Below are positions 1 to 5,598 of a DNA stretch of 5,598 nt, one piece after another (the first letter of the stretch is position 1; each line of letters starts with the position of its first letter). The notes below the pieces were generated by a model. The model saw only the letters and a program-made list of their open reading frames with translations, was not told the origin of the DNA and made no database searches. The translations under genes were made by a program, and so were the position numbers. Origin of the DNA: Candidatus Rifleibacteriota bacterium (GTDB lineage Bacteria > UBP17 > UBA6191 > JACPRK01); assembly GCA_016213865.1 (NCBI GenBank), contig JACQZL010000042.1:1-5598 (forward strand). Direction: 5' to 3'.

Positions 1-3
1 CCT

Positions 4-30
4 GTGGAAGCGGCAGGATGCCGCTTCTAC
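4..30. repeat. Strong hairpin at the left edge (dispersed repeat or terminator)
   Basis: The arms GAAGCGGC (7-14) and GCCGCTTC (20-27) are perfectly complementary around the 5-base loop AGGAT. Pairing extends outward to 4 and 30, with one G-U pair at 6/28. There is no run of T on either strand after the stem, so it is not a classic rho-independent terminator. It could be a dispersed intergenic repeat or the 3' end signal of a gene lying left of the window. The hairpin is directly visible; its role is inference. Confidence 0.6.
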
Positions 31-114
31 CTTTCCGACGCCCGTCATGCCTTTCCTGACGCTGGATTTAATGCCATTGGGCTTGTCCCCCGCTTTGGAT
101 GCGGTCCGCCGACC

Positions 115-164
115 GTAGCGGGCCACAAGCATGTCCTGAGCCTGTCGAAGGGGGCCCGCGCTAC
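115..164. repeat. REP-like dispersed repeat (CCTGAGCCTGTCGAAGG core) inside a larger stem
   Basis: The core at 133-152 reads CCTGAGCCTGTCGAAGG. I recognise it as a widespread dispersed intergenic repeat, whose accidental translations (CPEPVEG, SLSKG, PFDRLR) appear in many automatic annotations; that recognition is from memory. The core sits between complementary arms: GTAGCGGGCC (115-124) against GGCCCG (153-158) plus CTAC (161-164), with a 2-base bulge. This gives a stem-loop of about 50 bases. Its presence argues that the open reading frame running through it is not coding here, so the downstream gene should start after it. Confidence 0.55.
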
Positions 165-273
165 AGCTCCTTGGACCACGCACCCAGTCATGCGGCTTCC
201 CGGGTTCTGCGTTCGCTTCCGTCGGGGTGCGAGTCCCGCGTGCAGCACGTCTTCGGTGGTACGATCAGAGGAC

Positions 274-1344
274 GTGGGAGGTTGGCTCGAGCTCTGGGAA
301 AGGCTGGTCGCGGACCCGGTCGAGGAGACCGACGCGCTCGAGTTCGTGCTGGCGCGGCTTCGACGAGGAGCCACGCTGCCGGAGTCCCTCACCCACGCTT
401 CCCGGCTGATGCAGGCGCTCGGCGAACCTCGCGGTCCGCGCTCGCCCGCAGCCCGGCTCTCGCGCCTGCTGGCGTCCATGGCGAGCGAGCCGGCGCCGGG
501 GGACGGCTGCCCCGAGCCGTGGCGCACGCTCTTGGCGGCCTGGACGGCGTTCGCGTCTGGACCCGCGATCGCCGAGTACGGCCCGGGCCTCGTGACCAAG
601 CTCCGCGCGCGTCGCGCTCTCAGGGTCGAGGTGGCCAGCCTGGCGCTGTACACCGTGCTCTCCATGTCGCTCCTCGTGGGCGGTTGCCTCGCGGTGGCTG
701 CCTGGCGACTCTGGGCCGTGCCCGAGATGGCCCTGACCCTGGAGCCCGGGTCTCTTCGCCTGGTGACGGACTGGACCGCGGCCGTGGCCTGCCCGCTGGG
801 GTTTCTCCTCCTGGCAGTCCTCGGCGAACTGCTCTTTCTCGGGTGGATTCGGGATCGGCTGGTGTCACGGGTGCTGGGCGAGAACGGGTCCGAACTGCTC
901 TTCTTCGTCGGGGTCGGCATTGCCTCGGGGGCACCTCTGCCGGCGGTCCTGCGACGAGCCGCCTCGGGTACGGTGGTCCTTGCGCCCGGAGACAGCCGGT
1001 TCCTCGCTTCGCTGGCGGACTCGATGGAGTCGGGGACAGGCCGTCCCGCCGTCCACTCCGAAGCCACGGCCCACCGCTCGCTGGTCCAGGCAGCCCTGCT
1101 GCTTCAGGGCGGCCTCTTGACCACGGAGAGTCTGCAGCTCTCGGCCGGCACGCTCGTCGATCGGTTCAGGGCCCGCCGTGGCTGGAAGCTCTGGACAGCC
1201 TGCGTCGTCGCCACGGCGTGGTTCATCTTGACGGGGGTCCCTGTCTTCGTGGCCCTCCTGGGAGGCCCAACCGGGAGCTTCTGGTCCGGCCGGATCCAGC
1301 CGGCCTTGCGGATGGTGCCGCCCGTGGCCTCGACAGAGCGGTGA
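274..1344 (+). CDS. GspF/PilC-like type II secretion/type IV pilus platform protein, first copy
   Basis: This is a predicted inner-membrane platform protein of 356 residues from the chosen start. Such proteins transmit the work of a GspE/PilB/TadA-type ATPase to pilus assembly. The layout fits the T2SF family: a cytoplasmic helical bundle (about 1-115), membrane helices at about 122-145 and 167-192, a second bundle (about 200-300) and a last helix at about 306-330. No single catalytic motif is expected. The reading frame is open leftward to position 4, but that stretch contains two repeats and has weaker GC bias at third positions. I therefore take GTG at 274, just before the first helix (VGGWLELWERL). 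GTG at 256 and ATG at 190 are alternatives, and none has a good ribosome binding site. The gene is followed 5 bp later by a paralogous gene and is presumably co-transcribed with it. The family call rests on topology and spacing; TadB/TadC is the main alternative. Confidence 0.72.
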   Translation: MGGWLELWERLVADPVEETDALEFVLARLRRGATLPESLTHASRLMQALGEPRGPRSPAARLSRLLASMASEPAPGDGCPEPWRTLLAAWTAFASGPAIAEYGPGLVTKLRARRALRVEVASLALYTVLSMSLLVGGCLAVAAWRLWAVPEMALTLEPGSLRLVTDWTAAVACPLGFLLLAVLGELLFLGWIRDRLVSRVLGENGSELLFFVGVGIASGAPLPAVLRRAASGTVVLAPGDSRFLASLADSMESGTGRPAVHSEATAHRSLVQAALLLQGGLLTTESLQLSAGTLVDRFRARRGWKLWTACVVATAWFILTGVPVFVALLGGPTGSFWSGRIQPALRMVPPVASTER

Positions 1345-1349
1345 GCACG

Positions 1350-2450
1350 ATGCATCCATCACCCGAGCGGGATCGACCCCGCAAGGCACGATCGCCAAGA
1401 TCGCTCTCGGATGCGCTCCAGGGCGAATTGCTCCCCTGGCTTGCCGCGGGCTTCACGCTCCAGCAGGCGGCCAGGATGGTCCTTACCCGACACGAGGCTC
1501 TGAAGGACCTCGAGTCCCAGGGGACACTCCGGTCGTTGTTCGGCACTCGCTCGGCCGATCGCGCGACGCTCGAGGCCCTCGCCGACAGCGCGTCCGACGG
1601 CCTCTCCAAGCTCGAGCTGGTGCCGGCGCCGTTCCTGGCGTGGGCTGACGGCGCTTGCGGTGACGGGACGCGGATCGCCGGGGCGCTGGCACGCCTGCTG
1701 GAGTTCCGCCGGCGCGAACAACTGGCCTCCGGGTCGTTCTTTTCGGTGTCTGGCCAGGGCGCCGTGACTCTGCTGATTCTGGCTGGACTACCCGTCGTTC
1801 TTTGGATGGTCGTTCGGTTCGTCTGTCCACGCTTCTTCGAAGCTTCGGGCGCGGCACTGGCCCAGGTGTGGCAACTACGGGGGCTCCCGGCTTCCGGTGT
1901 GCTGGCAATGATCCAGACGGGTGGGCAACTCTACTGGCCTGGTGCCCTATGGCTCGGAACGCTCGTCGCCGGCTTCGGTCTCCTCGCAGCGTGGCTTCTG
2001 CTCCAGCCGTTCCGCAGGGCGGCGGAACGCCAGGCCCGGCAAATCGAGGCCTTGGCTCTCGTGCTCCTGGACCTGCGGCGCGGCGACGCGTTCCCGATGG
2101 CCGCCTCGTCGGCCGCCTGGAACCTGGGCCCTCGCCACCCGGAGCACACCCTGCTCTCGTCACTGGCCTGCGGAGACCCGTCTCCTTTCCTGGGCAGCGA
2201 TGCCCCCCTGGCCGACGCCGCCGAGTTGACGGTCGCCGGAGCCGACGGCGACGCCGTCGCCGACTGGCTGGAGCGCCGGTTGCAGCAATCGGCCGAGGAG
2301 GTCGGCCCCAGGACGCTCGCGGAGGGCTACGTCACCCATGCAGTCTTCGCGGTGGCTTCGCTTGCCTTCTTCTGCGTCACGCTGGGGATCTTCCTCTCCG
2401 TGTGGCTCCTGGTCCTCGGCAGCCTGGCCGTCGTGGTCACCGGGATCTGA
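1350..2450 (+). CDS. GspF/PilC-like type II secretion/type IV pilus platform protein, second copy
   Basis: This 366-residue membrane protein shows the T2SF layout more clearly than its neighbour. It has a cytoplasmic bundle at about 20-125 (AAGFTLQQAARMVL), membrane helix 1 at about 137-158 and a linker (CPRFFEASGAALAQ, then RGLPAS and QLYWPG). That linker resembles the conserved stretch between helices 1 and 2 in GspF and PilC. Helix 2 lies at about 197-220, a second bundle at about 230-320, and a long hydrophobic end at 329-364. The expected role is the inner-membrane platform of a pilus or type II-like secretion system, next to the assembly ATPase. ATG 1350 is chosen because GGTGAG (1340-1345) precedes it. 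GTG 1341 is also in frame and overlaps the previous stop codon, which would suggest translational coupling. The two proteins are clearly diverged and may form a heteromeric platform (inference). Confidence 0.8.
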   Translation: MHPSPERDRPRKARSPRSLSDALQGELLPWLAAGFTLQQAARMVLTRHEALKDLESQGTLRSLFGTRSADRATLEALADSASDGLSKLELVPAPFLAWADGACGDGTRIAGALARLLEFRRREQLASGSFFSVSGQGAVTLLILAGLPVVLWMVVRFVCPRFFEASGAALAQVWQLRGLPASGVLAMIQTGGQLYWPGALWLGTLVAGFGLLAAWLLLQPFRRAAERQARQIEALALVLLDLRRGDAFPMAASSAAWNLGPRHPEHTLLSSLACGDPSPFLGSDAPLADAAELTVAGADGDAVADWLERRLQQSAEEVGPRTLAEGYVTHAVFAVASLAFFCVTLGIFLSVWLLVLGSLAVVVTGI

Positions 2451-2457
2451 CGGGGCT

Positions 2458-2485
2458 GATCGGAGGCCTGCGAGGGTCCCCGATC
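2458..2485. terminator. Possible shared hairpin between convergent genes
   Basis: GATCGG (2458-2463) and CCGATC (2480-2485) form a perfect 6-bp stem with a 16-base loop. It lies between the plus-strand stop codon (2448-2450) and the minus-strand stop codon (2484-2486), partly overlapping the latter. The position suits a bidirectional terminator, but the loop is large and no T tract follows on either strand. The call is tentative. Confidence 0.25.
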
Positions 2486-3404
2486 ACTTCTCGGGAGGCA
2501 AGCAGAGACGGTCGAAGTCCTGGACCCAGGCGGGCGAACCGGTCTCGGGAGGCCGCGCGGCTATCTCGGTTGCCCTCGCCAGGCAATCGGATGCTCGCAG
2601 CAAGTCGCGGTTACGGGCCAGGATCTCCGGGGCCATGTTCCCGGGAACGCCCGTCGCGCCGCGATCGGCTGCGAGCAGATCCAGGGTCCAACCGGTCGTC
2701 GGCCGGGCCGGGTTCGCCGGTGTCAGATCCCACGCCAGCGACAACGAGGCACCGCGGCGCTCCAGTTCGAGCAGCCGGGCCACGTCTTGCCGGGGAACAG
2801 AGAGAACGACGCGGACGGTGTCCAAGTTGCCGTTTCTGGATAGTCCTTCGTGGTAGGACGGCCAGTCAGGCTCAACCCGGAGGACTTCCAGCTTCGATAC
2901 CACGATCCGGCAACTCGGGGCTCCGGCGCACTCGATGGTCGCCAGGATGTCCACGAAGTCGGCCGACCGGATGAACCCGCTGACCGCCTGGAGTCCGGGC
3001 ATCCTCAGACTGAAGCAGCATCGCCCGGACGCGGGCCGGGGGAGTTGAAGCCAGGAGCGGTTCCTGGCGATCCTGGACTCCGTGATGAGCTCGCCCGGCG
3101 AGAAGGTGCGCAGCGCGAATCTGCCCCGGACCTCCTGTGGCAGAAGGATGCTGCCTGCCGGCGCCAGGTGCGGAGGGACCCAGTCCGTGAAGACTTCCTC
3201 GGAACGGATCCGCTCGTGCGCCCGAATCGACCGGGCTGCCCGAACGACCTGGACCCAGCCCAGCCGCGGGGCCCCGGCTTCTCGTCGGAGTCGATGTTGC
3301 TCTCGGACCTTGCGGCAGTGGAAGCTCCAGGGGCCGTAGTAGCACCAGACTGCCACGAGCGCTGCCAGATGGGCGATAGCGATGTTCCCGGCGAGCCTTT
3401 TCAT
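2484..3404 (-). CDS. CpaB/RcpC-like Flp pilus assembly protein, diverged second copy
   Basis: This is a 306-residue protein with an N-terminal membrane anchor at about 9-27. A SAF domain follows at about 51-115 (VQVVRAARSIRAHERI, then LAPAGSILLPQEVRGRFALR and FSPGELITESRI), the usual CpaB pattern. An RcpC-like region includes FSLRMPGLQAVSGFIRSADF (131-150) followed by VDIL, matching the CpaB 'GxVxPGDxVDVL' stretch with PGD replaced by SAD. RVVLSVPRQDVARLLELERR (198-217) corresponds to the family's 'TLEVTPEQAEKLALA' segment. CpaB proteins act in the periplasm, linked to the secretin and inner-membrane parts of Flp/Tad pili. The start ATG overlaps the stop of the upstream cpaB gene (ATGA, 3401-3404), so the two are translationally coupled. 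Eight cysteines are present, including a C-x5-C pair (C159, C165). It is more diverged than its neighbour. Confidence 0.75.
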   Translation of the reverse strand: MKRLAGNIAIAHLAALVAVWCYYGPWSFHCRKVREQHRLRREAGAPRLGWVQVVRAARSIRAHERIRSEEVFTDWVPPHLAPAGSILLPQEVRGRFALRTFSPGELITESRIARNRSWLQLPRPASGRCCFSLRMPGLQAVSGFIRSADFVDILATIECAGAPSCRIVVSKLEVLRVEPDWPSYHEGLSRNGNLDTVRVVLSVPRQDVARLLELERRGASLSLAWDLTPANPARPTTGWTLDLLAADRGATGVPGNMAPEILARNRDLLRASDCLARATEIAARPPETGSPAWVQDFDRLCLPPEK

Positions 3405-4282
3405 TCGTGCCCCTGGTCGCCTGTCGAAGGCGGAGCGGCCGGCGGTCTGGTGCGGCTGAAGGAGTCGGGCGCGACGGACTCGAGAAGGTCTCGCTCGCAG
3501 ACCACAGCATACGGCTCAGAAGATAGTGTCTCGTCCGGGTTCATGATTGCGAGATGGAGCTGGGTGGTCCGAACCGCAAGGGCCAGCTTTTCCGCCTCTT
3601 CGGGCGTCACCTCCAGGGTCACAGCCTGGATGTCGTGGTGGTAGACGCCGAACCCCGCGGGGGGGTGCGTGCGCAAGGGTGACCAGACAGAGACTGCACT
3701 CACTGCAGTCGGCGGCTCCGAATTGCGTATCTCCAGGGGGCGGCCGTTAATCGCAAGCACCCTGACACTCCTGACGACTGGCTTCGTTACCAGGCCCCGC
3801 GGCGTGCGGAAGGTGCCGATGACGTCGACATGCTGATCGACGTCGACATACCCGCCCACGGCGCGATCCATGGTGATGGGGATGGAAACGGCGCGAAGTG
3901 GGCCCGGCCTGCGGGATGGCTTCCCGCACCACCTGCTGCTCTCTCCGAACCAACCCAGCAGGAGTTGCTCTCGTGCCAGAACATCCACCAGGAGTTGGTG
4001 GTCGAGAAGACACTTCACGTTCGTCGCCGCGTCGGAGTGCCGCACGGAGGCGGGTACCCACACGAGCTCCATCATCCCGGCCGTGGTCCGCGTGCGCGCC
4101 GGCAGGTCCACTCGCGCGATCACGACCGGCACCCGCTCTTCCCCTTCCGGCGGGCATGACCAGCCATCCTCCGGGACCGGTCTCGAGACCCTCGTCTCGA
4201 CGAGATGGACAGCACAGAGCGTGCCCAGGAACGCCGTCAGTCCGACCGCGAACTCCAGGGCATATCGCTTCAGCATCTCCAT
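3401..4282 (-). CDS. cpaB: CpaB/RcpC Flp pilus assembly protein
   Basis: This 293-residue protein has a membrane anchor at about 8-27. A SAF domain at about 50-110 (VPVVIARVDLPARTRTTAGM, then LLVDVLAREQLLL) is followed by the RcpC/CpaB C-terminal region. That region contains RAVSIPITMDRAVGGYVDVD, HVDVIGTF, VRVLAING and the diagnostic TLEVTPEEAEKLALAVRTTQ, then LHLAIMNPDE, all close to the family consensus. Known CpaB/RcpC proteins are periplasmic components of Tad/Flp pilus machines that help assemble or gate the secretin. An in-frame TGA at 4303-4301 lies only six codons upstream, which fixes the start close to ATG 4282 (a second ATG at 4276 is possible). It is first in a two-gene unit with the diverged paralogue. 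No secretin gene (cpaC) follows, which is unusual because cpaB is commonly next to it. Confidence 0.87.
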   Translation of the reverse strand: MEMLKRYALEFAVGLTAFLGTLCAVHLVETRVSRPVPEDGWSCPPEGEERVPVVIARVDLPARTRTTAGMMELVWVPASVRHSDAATNVKCLLDHQLLVDVLAREQLLLGWFGESSRWCGKPSRRPGPLRAVSIPITMDRAVGGYVDVDQHVDVIGTFRTPRGLVTKPVVRSVRVLAINGRPLEIRNSEPPTAVSAVSVWSPLRTHPPAGFGVYHHDIQAVTLEVTPEEAEKLALAVRTTQLHLAIMNPDETLSSEPYAVVCERDLLESVAPDSFSRTRPPAAPPSTGDQGHE

Positions 4283-4292
4283 GATCCGACCG

Positions 4293-4297
4293 TCCCT
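4293..4297 (-). promoter_or_regulatory. Probable ribosome binding site of cpaB
   Basis: On the minus strand the bases read AGGGA, ending 10 bases before ATG 4282. This partial Shine-Dalgarno match supports that ATG over the one at 4276, which has no usable spacing. Confidence 0.35.
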
Positions 4298-4454
4298 GGG
4301 TCAGCGTAGCACCTGCGGCAAGCGAAGGCTCTGGTGCAGGATGAGGCCCGGAAACCAGATGAAATCGCTCCTGAGATTCGGAGTAGGGAAGCACGAGCGA
4401 GCGGGGGCGCTGACGCGCGGGAGCAGTCGAGCCAACGGAGGCCTTCGCGGGCGC

Positions 4455-4471
4455 GGACGGCCGGGCCGTCC
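4455..4471. repeat. Near-perfect GC-rich palindrome
   Basis: GGACGGCC (4455-4462) and GGCCGTCC (4464-4471) are exact reverse complements separated by a single G. It could be a protein-binding site or part of an old element boundary. In such GC-rich DNA chance is also possible. Confidence 0.4.
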
Positions 4472-4614
4472 CGGGAGTGCGCAACCGAGCCTCCCGCCCG
4501 ATCGGGGCCCCGTCGGGCGTGAGACCGTCTTGGGTGGCGGCCCCGTCAGGCCCCACGTGGAGACGCGAACCGCCGTCCGCGTGGCTCACTCCAACGCGGC
4601 CACTTACAGCCGGG

Positions 4615-5160
4615 GCGGCGGCGATCGGCAAGAAGTACGGGGCGGCGGCGAGGGGCTACGCAGGTCACTTGGGCAAGACGGCCTTGGGGTACAAGCTGCA
4701 CTTGGCCTATGACGTTCAGCTCGGGCTCCCCTTGGCTATCTGGATCACTTCCGGAAGAGTCAACGACGCGGCCTCACTCAAGGTGCTTCATGAGCGGGTT
4801 ACGCGGATCATGGGTAAGCGGCCCAACCAGATGTACGTTTTGGACCGCGGCTACTTCGACGCCGAGGAACTTGACGGGCTGGACAAGGACGATGCCCTCT
4901 TCGTCTGCCGCGCCAAGCTCGTACCCAACTACATCAAGGACGCGGACTTCAAGTACCGGTACCCCAAGTACTGCCTGGCAGCAACCACGGTCGTCGAACC
5001 CACCAGGGTCGTCGTGCTCCAACTCGTGGTGGTCAAGCACAAGGCCTTCCCGAAGCCCATGGTGCTCGTCTGCAACGCTTTGGGGCTGCGACCTGTGCAG
5101 ATCTACCGCCTCTACAAGAAGCGTTTCCACCTCGAGGCTGCGTTTCACGAACTGCGCGGA
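4615..5160 (+). pseudogene. IS4-type DDE transposase remnant, truncated at both ends
   Basis: About 182 codons are open without a stop. They contain typical DDE transposase stretches: AIGKKYGAAARGYAGHLG, GYKLHLAYDVQLGLP, SGRVNDAASLKVL and VLDRGYFDAEEL. The last has the second catalytic Asp at 4843-4845. YKKRFHLEAAFHELR fits the IS4 signature Y-x2-R-x3-E-x6-K, with Y at 5113, R at 5122 and catalytic Glu at 5134; the final Lys is replaced by Arg at 5155. The N-terminal part with the first Asp is missing, and no proper start lies at the left junction. Right after HELRG the frame stops making transposase sense and ParA-like sequence begins in another frame. No terminal inverted repeats or target duplication are visible. 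It cannot encode a working enzyme as it stands. IS4 is the best family guess; related DDE families are possible. Confidence 0.75.
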
Positions 5161-5162
5161 CC

Positions 5163-5454
5163 GCGATTCCCGGCCTTTTCCTCGCTCCGTCCAACATTCT
5201 CCTCTCCTCCGCCGAGCAGGAGATCCCCCTCGTTGCCCAGACCGTTGCCCTGGCCCGACGCTCGACAAGGTCCGCGCCGCCTACGGCTACATCATCATCG
5301 ACTGCCCGCCGACCCTGGGGCTCCTCACGATGAACGCCCTCATCGCCGCCTCCGAGGTCTTCATCCCCATCGAGCCCGAGTACTACGCGCTCATCGGCAT
5401 CAAGCAGAGCCTCTCCACCGTCGTCCTCGCCAGCAACCCACTCGCTCCCGATAG
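5163..5454 (+). pseudogene. parA: parA fragment (central part) with a frameshift
   Basis: ParA/Soj is a deviant Walker ATPase that moves chromosome or plasmid origins together with ParB. Codons from 5163 read AIPGLFLAPSNILLSSAEQE, then IPLVAQTVALA, the family's 'PSNIxLSSAE' region. Near 5257 the homology jumps to a different frame and continues as TLDKVRAAYGYIIIDCPP (Walker B-type motif), TLGLLTMNALIAASEVFIPI, EPEYYALIGIKQ. One missing base at about 5257 explains the jump (for example CGCACG reduced to CGACG). The N-terminal 90 or so residues with the KGGxGKT nucleotide-binding loop are absent on the left, where transposase sequence abuts. The last roughly 100 residues of a usual ParA are also missing: after about LAPDSL the same frame turns into ParB-like sequence. 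The exact right border is approximate. It is non-functional as it stands. Confidence 0.8.
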
Positions 5455-5458
5455 CCTG

Positions 5459-5598
5459 GCCCGGTCCATCGACCTCACCCGTAACCTCCGCCCGCTCATC
5501 GGTCGCGGGGGCTCCGGCAACCTTCGCAAGCAGAGCACTCTGCGCCTCGAGTGGCTCAAGCCCAATCCTGGTCAGCCTCGACGCCAGTTCTCGCCAGA
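5459..5598 (+). pseudogene. parB: parB N-terminal fragment, runs off the window
   Basis: In the same frame as the preceding ParA-like stretch, the codons at 5459-5596 include NLRPLIGRGGSGN and then LRLEWLKPNPGQPRRQFSP. The latter closely matches the start of the ParB/Spo0J domain (family pattern: I-x2-L-x-PNPYQPRxxF). ParB binds centromere-like parS DNA and works with ParA. There is no ATG or GTG start; the frame is entered directly from the parA fragment, and the first residues (ARSIDLTRN) could belong to either parent. The CTG at 5456 is the only start-like codon at the boundary, and it is unlikely. The gene continues to the right, so whether the rest of ParB is intact cannot be judged. It may be a deletion fusion of an ancestral parA-parB pair. 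Confidence 0.65.

Larger units (their letters stand above)
4283..4614. other. Intergenic stretch upstream of cpaB with no recognisable gene
   Basis: These 332 bases separate the cpaB start from the transposase remnant. Short open frames exist on both strands, but their translations are arginine-, proline- and alanine-rich, resemble no family I know, and have no supporting start signals. The stretch must contain the leader of the cpaB unit, yet I see no convincing -35/-10 pair on the minus strand. It carries the palindrome at 4455-4471 and two copies of GGCCCCGTC (4506-4514 and 4539-4547). Confidence 0.5.

Noticed and set aside
260..265. TACGAT as a -10 box, with GTG 274 as a nearly leaderless start
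   Set aside because: No matching -35 element lies 16-18 bases upstream, and one 4-of-6 match is expected by chance.
45..1067. Long minus-strand open frame opposite the first platform gene
   Set aside because: Its translation is serine/arginine/proline-rich with no membrane or domain pattern. It is the antisense shadow of a GC-rich gene whose plus-strand product has a clear topology.
99..1349. Plus-strand frame continuous with the second platform gene, giving an apparent 783-residue protein
   Set aside because: The part before 1350 is an out-of-frame reading of the first platform gene and includes the repeat-derived CPEPVEG. Only 1350-2450 is protein-like.
2850..3644. Plus-strand open frame opposite the cpaB genes
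   Set aside because: There is no recognisable domain, and the minus strand encodes convincing SAF/RcpC sequence over the same bases.
4477..4614. ATG 4477 as the start of the transposase
   Set aside because: The 46 residues it would add are Arg/Pro/Ala-rich and lack the first catalytic Asp expected there. The frame is open by chance.
3747..4631. Minus-strand open frame reaching upstream of cpaB
   Set aside because: It is mostly an alternate frame of cpaB. The extra part at 4283-4631 is low-complexity and matches nothing I recognise.
1..5598. CRISPR array, tRNA, rRNA or toxin-antitoxin genes
   Set aside because: I saw no regularly spaced direct repeats, tRNA cloverleaf, rRNA-like stretch or small paired genes on either strand.

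Overview
The window is GC-rich (by eye about two thirds G+C). The coding parts are strongly GC-biased at third codon positions. Gene content points to a Gram-negative-type bacterium with a type IV pilus / type II secretion-like or Tad (Flp) pilus machine. Planctomycetota, Myxococcota or another high-GC environmental lineage would all fit. Nothing here fixes the phylum, and the dispersed repeat at 115-164 is of a kind that turns up in many environmental genomes.

Layout: (1) 1-273 holds no convincing gene. It contains a strong hairpin (4-30) and a REP-like repeat inside a larger stem (115-164). (2) 274-1344 and 1350-2450 on the plus strand are two consecutive, diverged genes for GspF/PilC-type (T2SF) inner-membrane platform proteins. 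Each has the order cytoplasmic bundle, two membrane helices, cytoplasmic bundle, C-terminal membrane segment. (3) 2484-4282 on the minus strand holds two genes overlapping by 4 bp (ATGA). Both encode CpaB/RcpC-like Flp-pilus assembly proteins with an N-terminal membrane anchor, a SAF domain and a C-terminal RcpC-like region. The two gene pairs converge with only 33 bp between their stop codons. (4) 4283-4614 is non-coding as far as I can tell and carries a near-perfect palindrome at 4455-4471. (5) 4615 to the right edge is a chain of gene fragments on the plus strand: the middle of an IS4-type DDE transposase, the central part of a ParA ATPase with one apparent missing base, and the N-terminus of a ParB protein that runs off the window.

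How the genes fit together: the two platform proteins and the two CpaB proteins plausibly serve one envelope-spanning pilus or secretion machine. In known systems GspF/PilC/TadB/TadC form the inner-membrane platform driven by a GspE/TadA ATPase, and CpaB/RcpC is a periplasmic factor linked to the secretin. No ATPase, secretin, pilin or prepilin peptidase is encoded in the window, so the system is either split across the genome or continues outside. The right-hand end looks like a degraded mobile-element or plasmid-partition remnant unrelated to the pilus genes. I did not find a demonstrably new system. The most distinctive points are the paired-paralogue, convergent pilus locus and the transposase::parA::parB mosaic.
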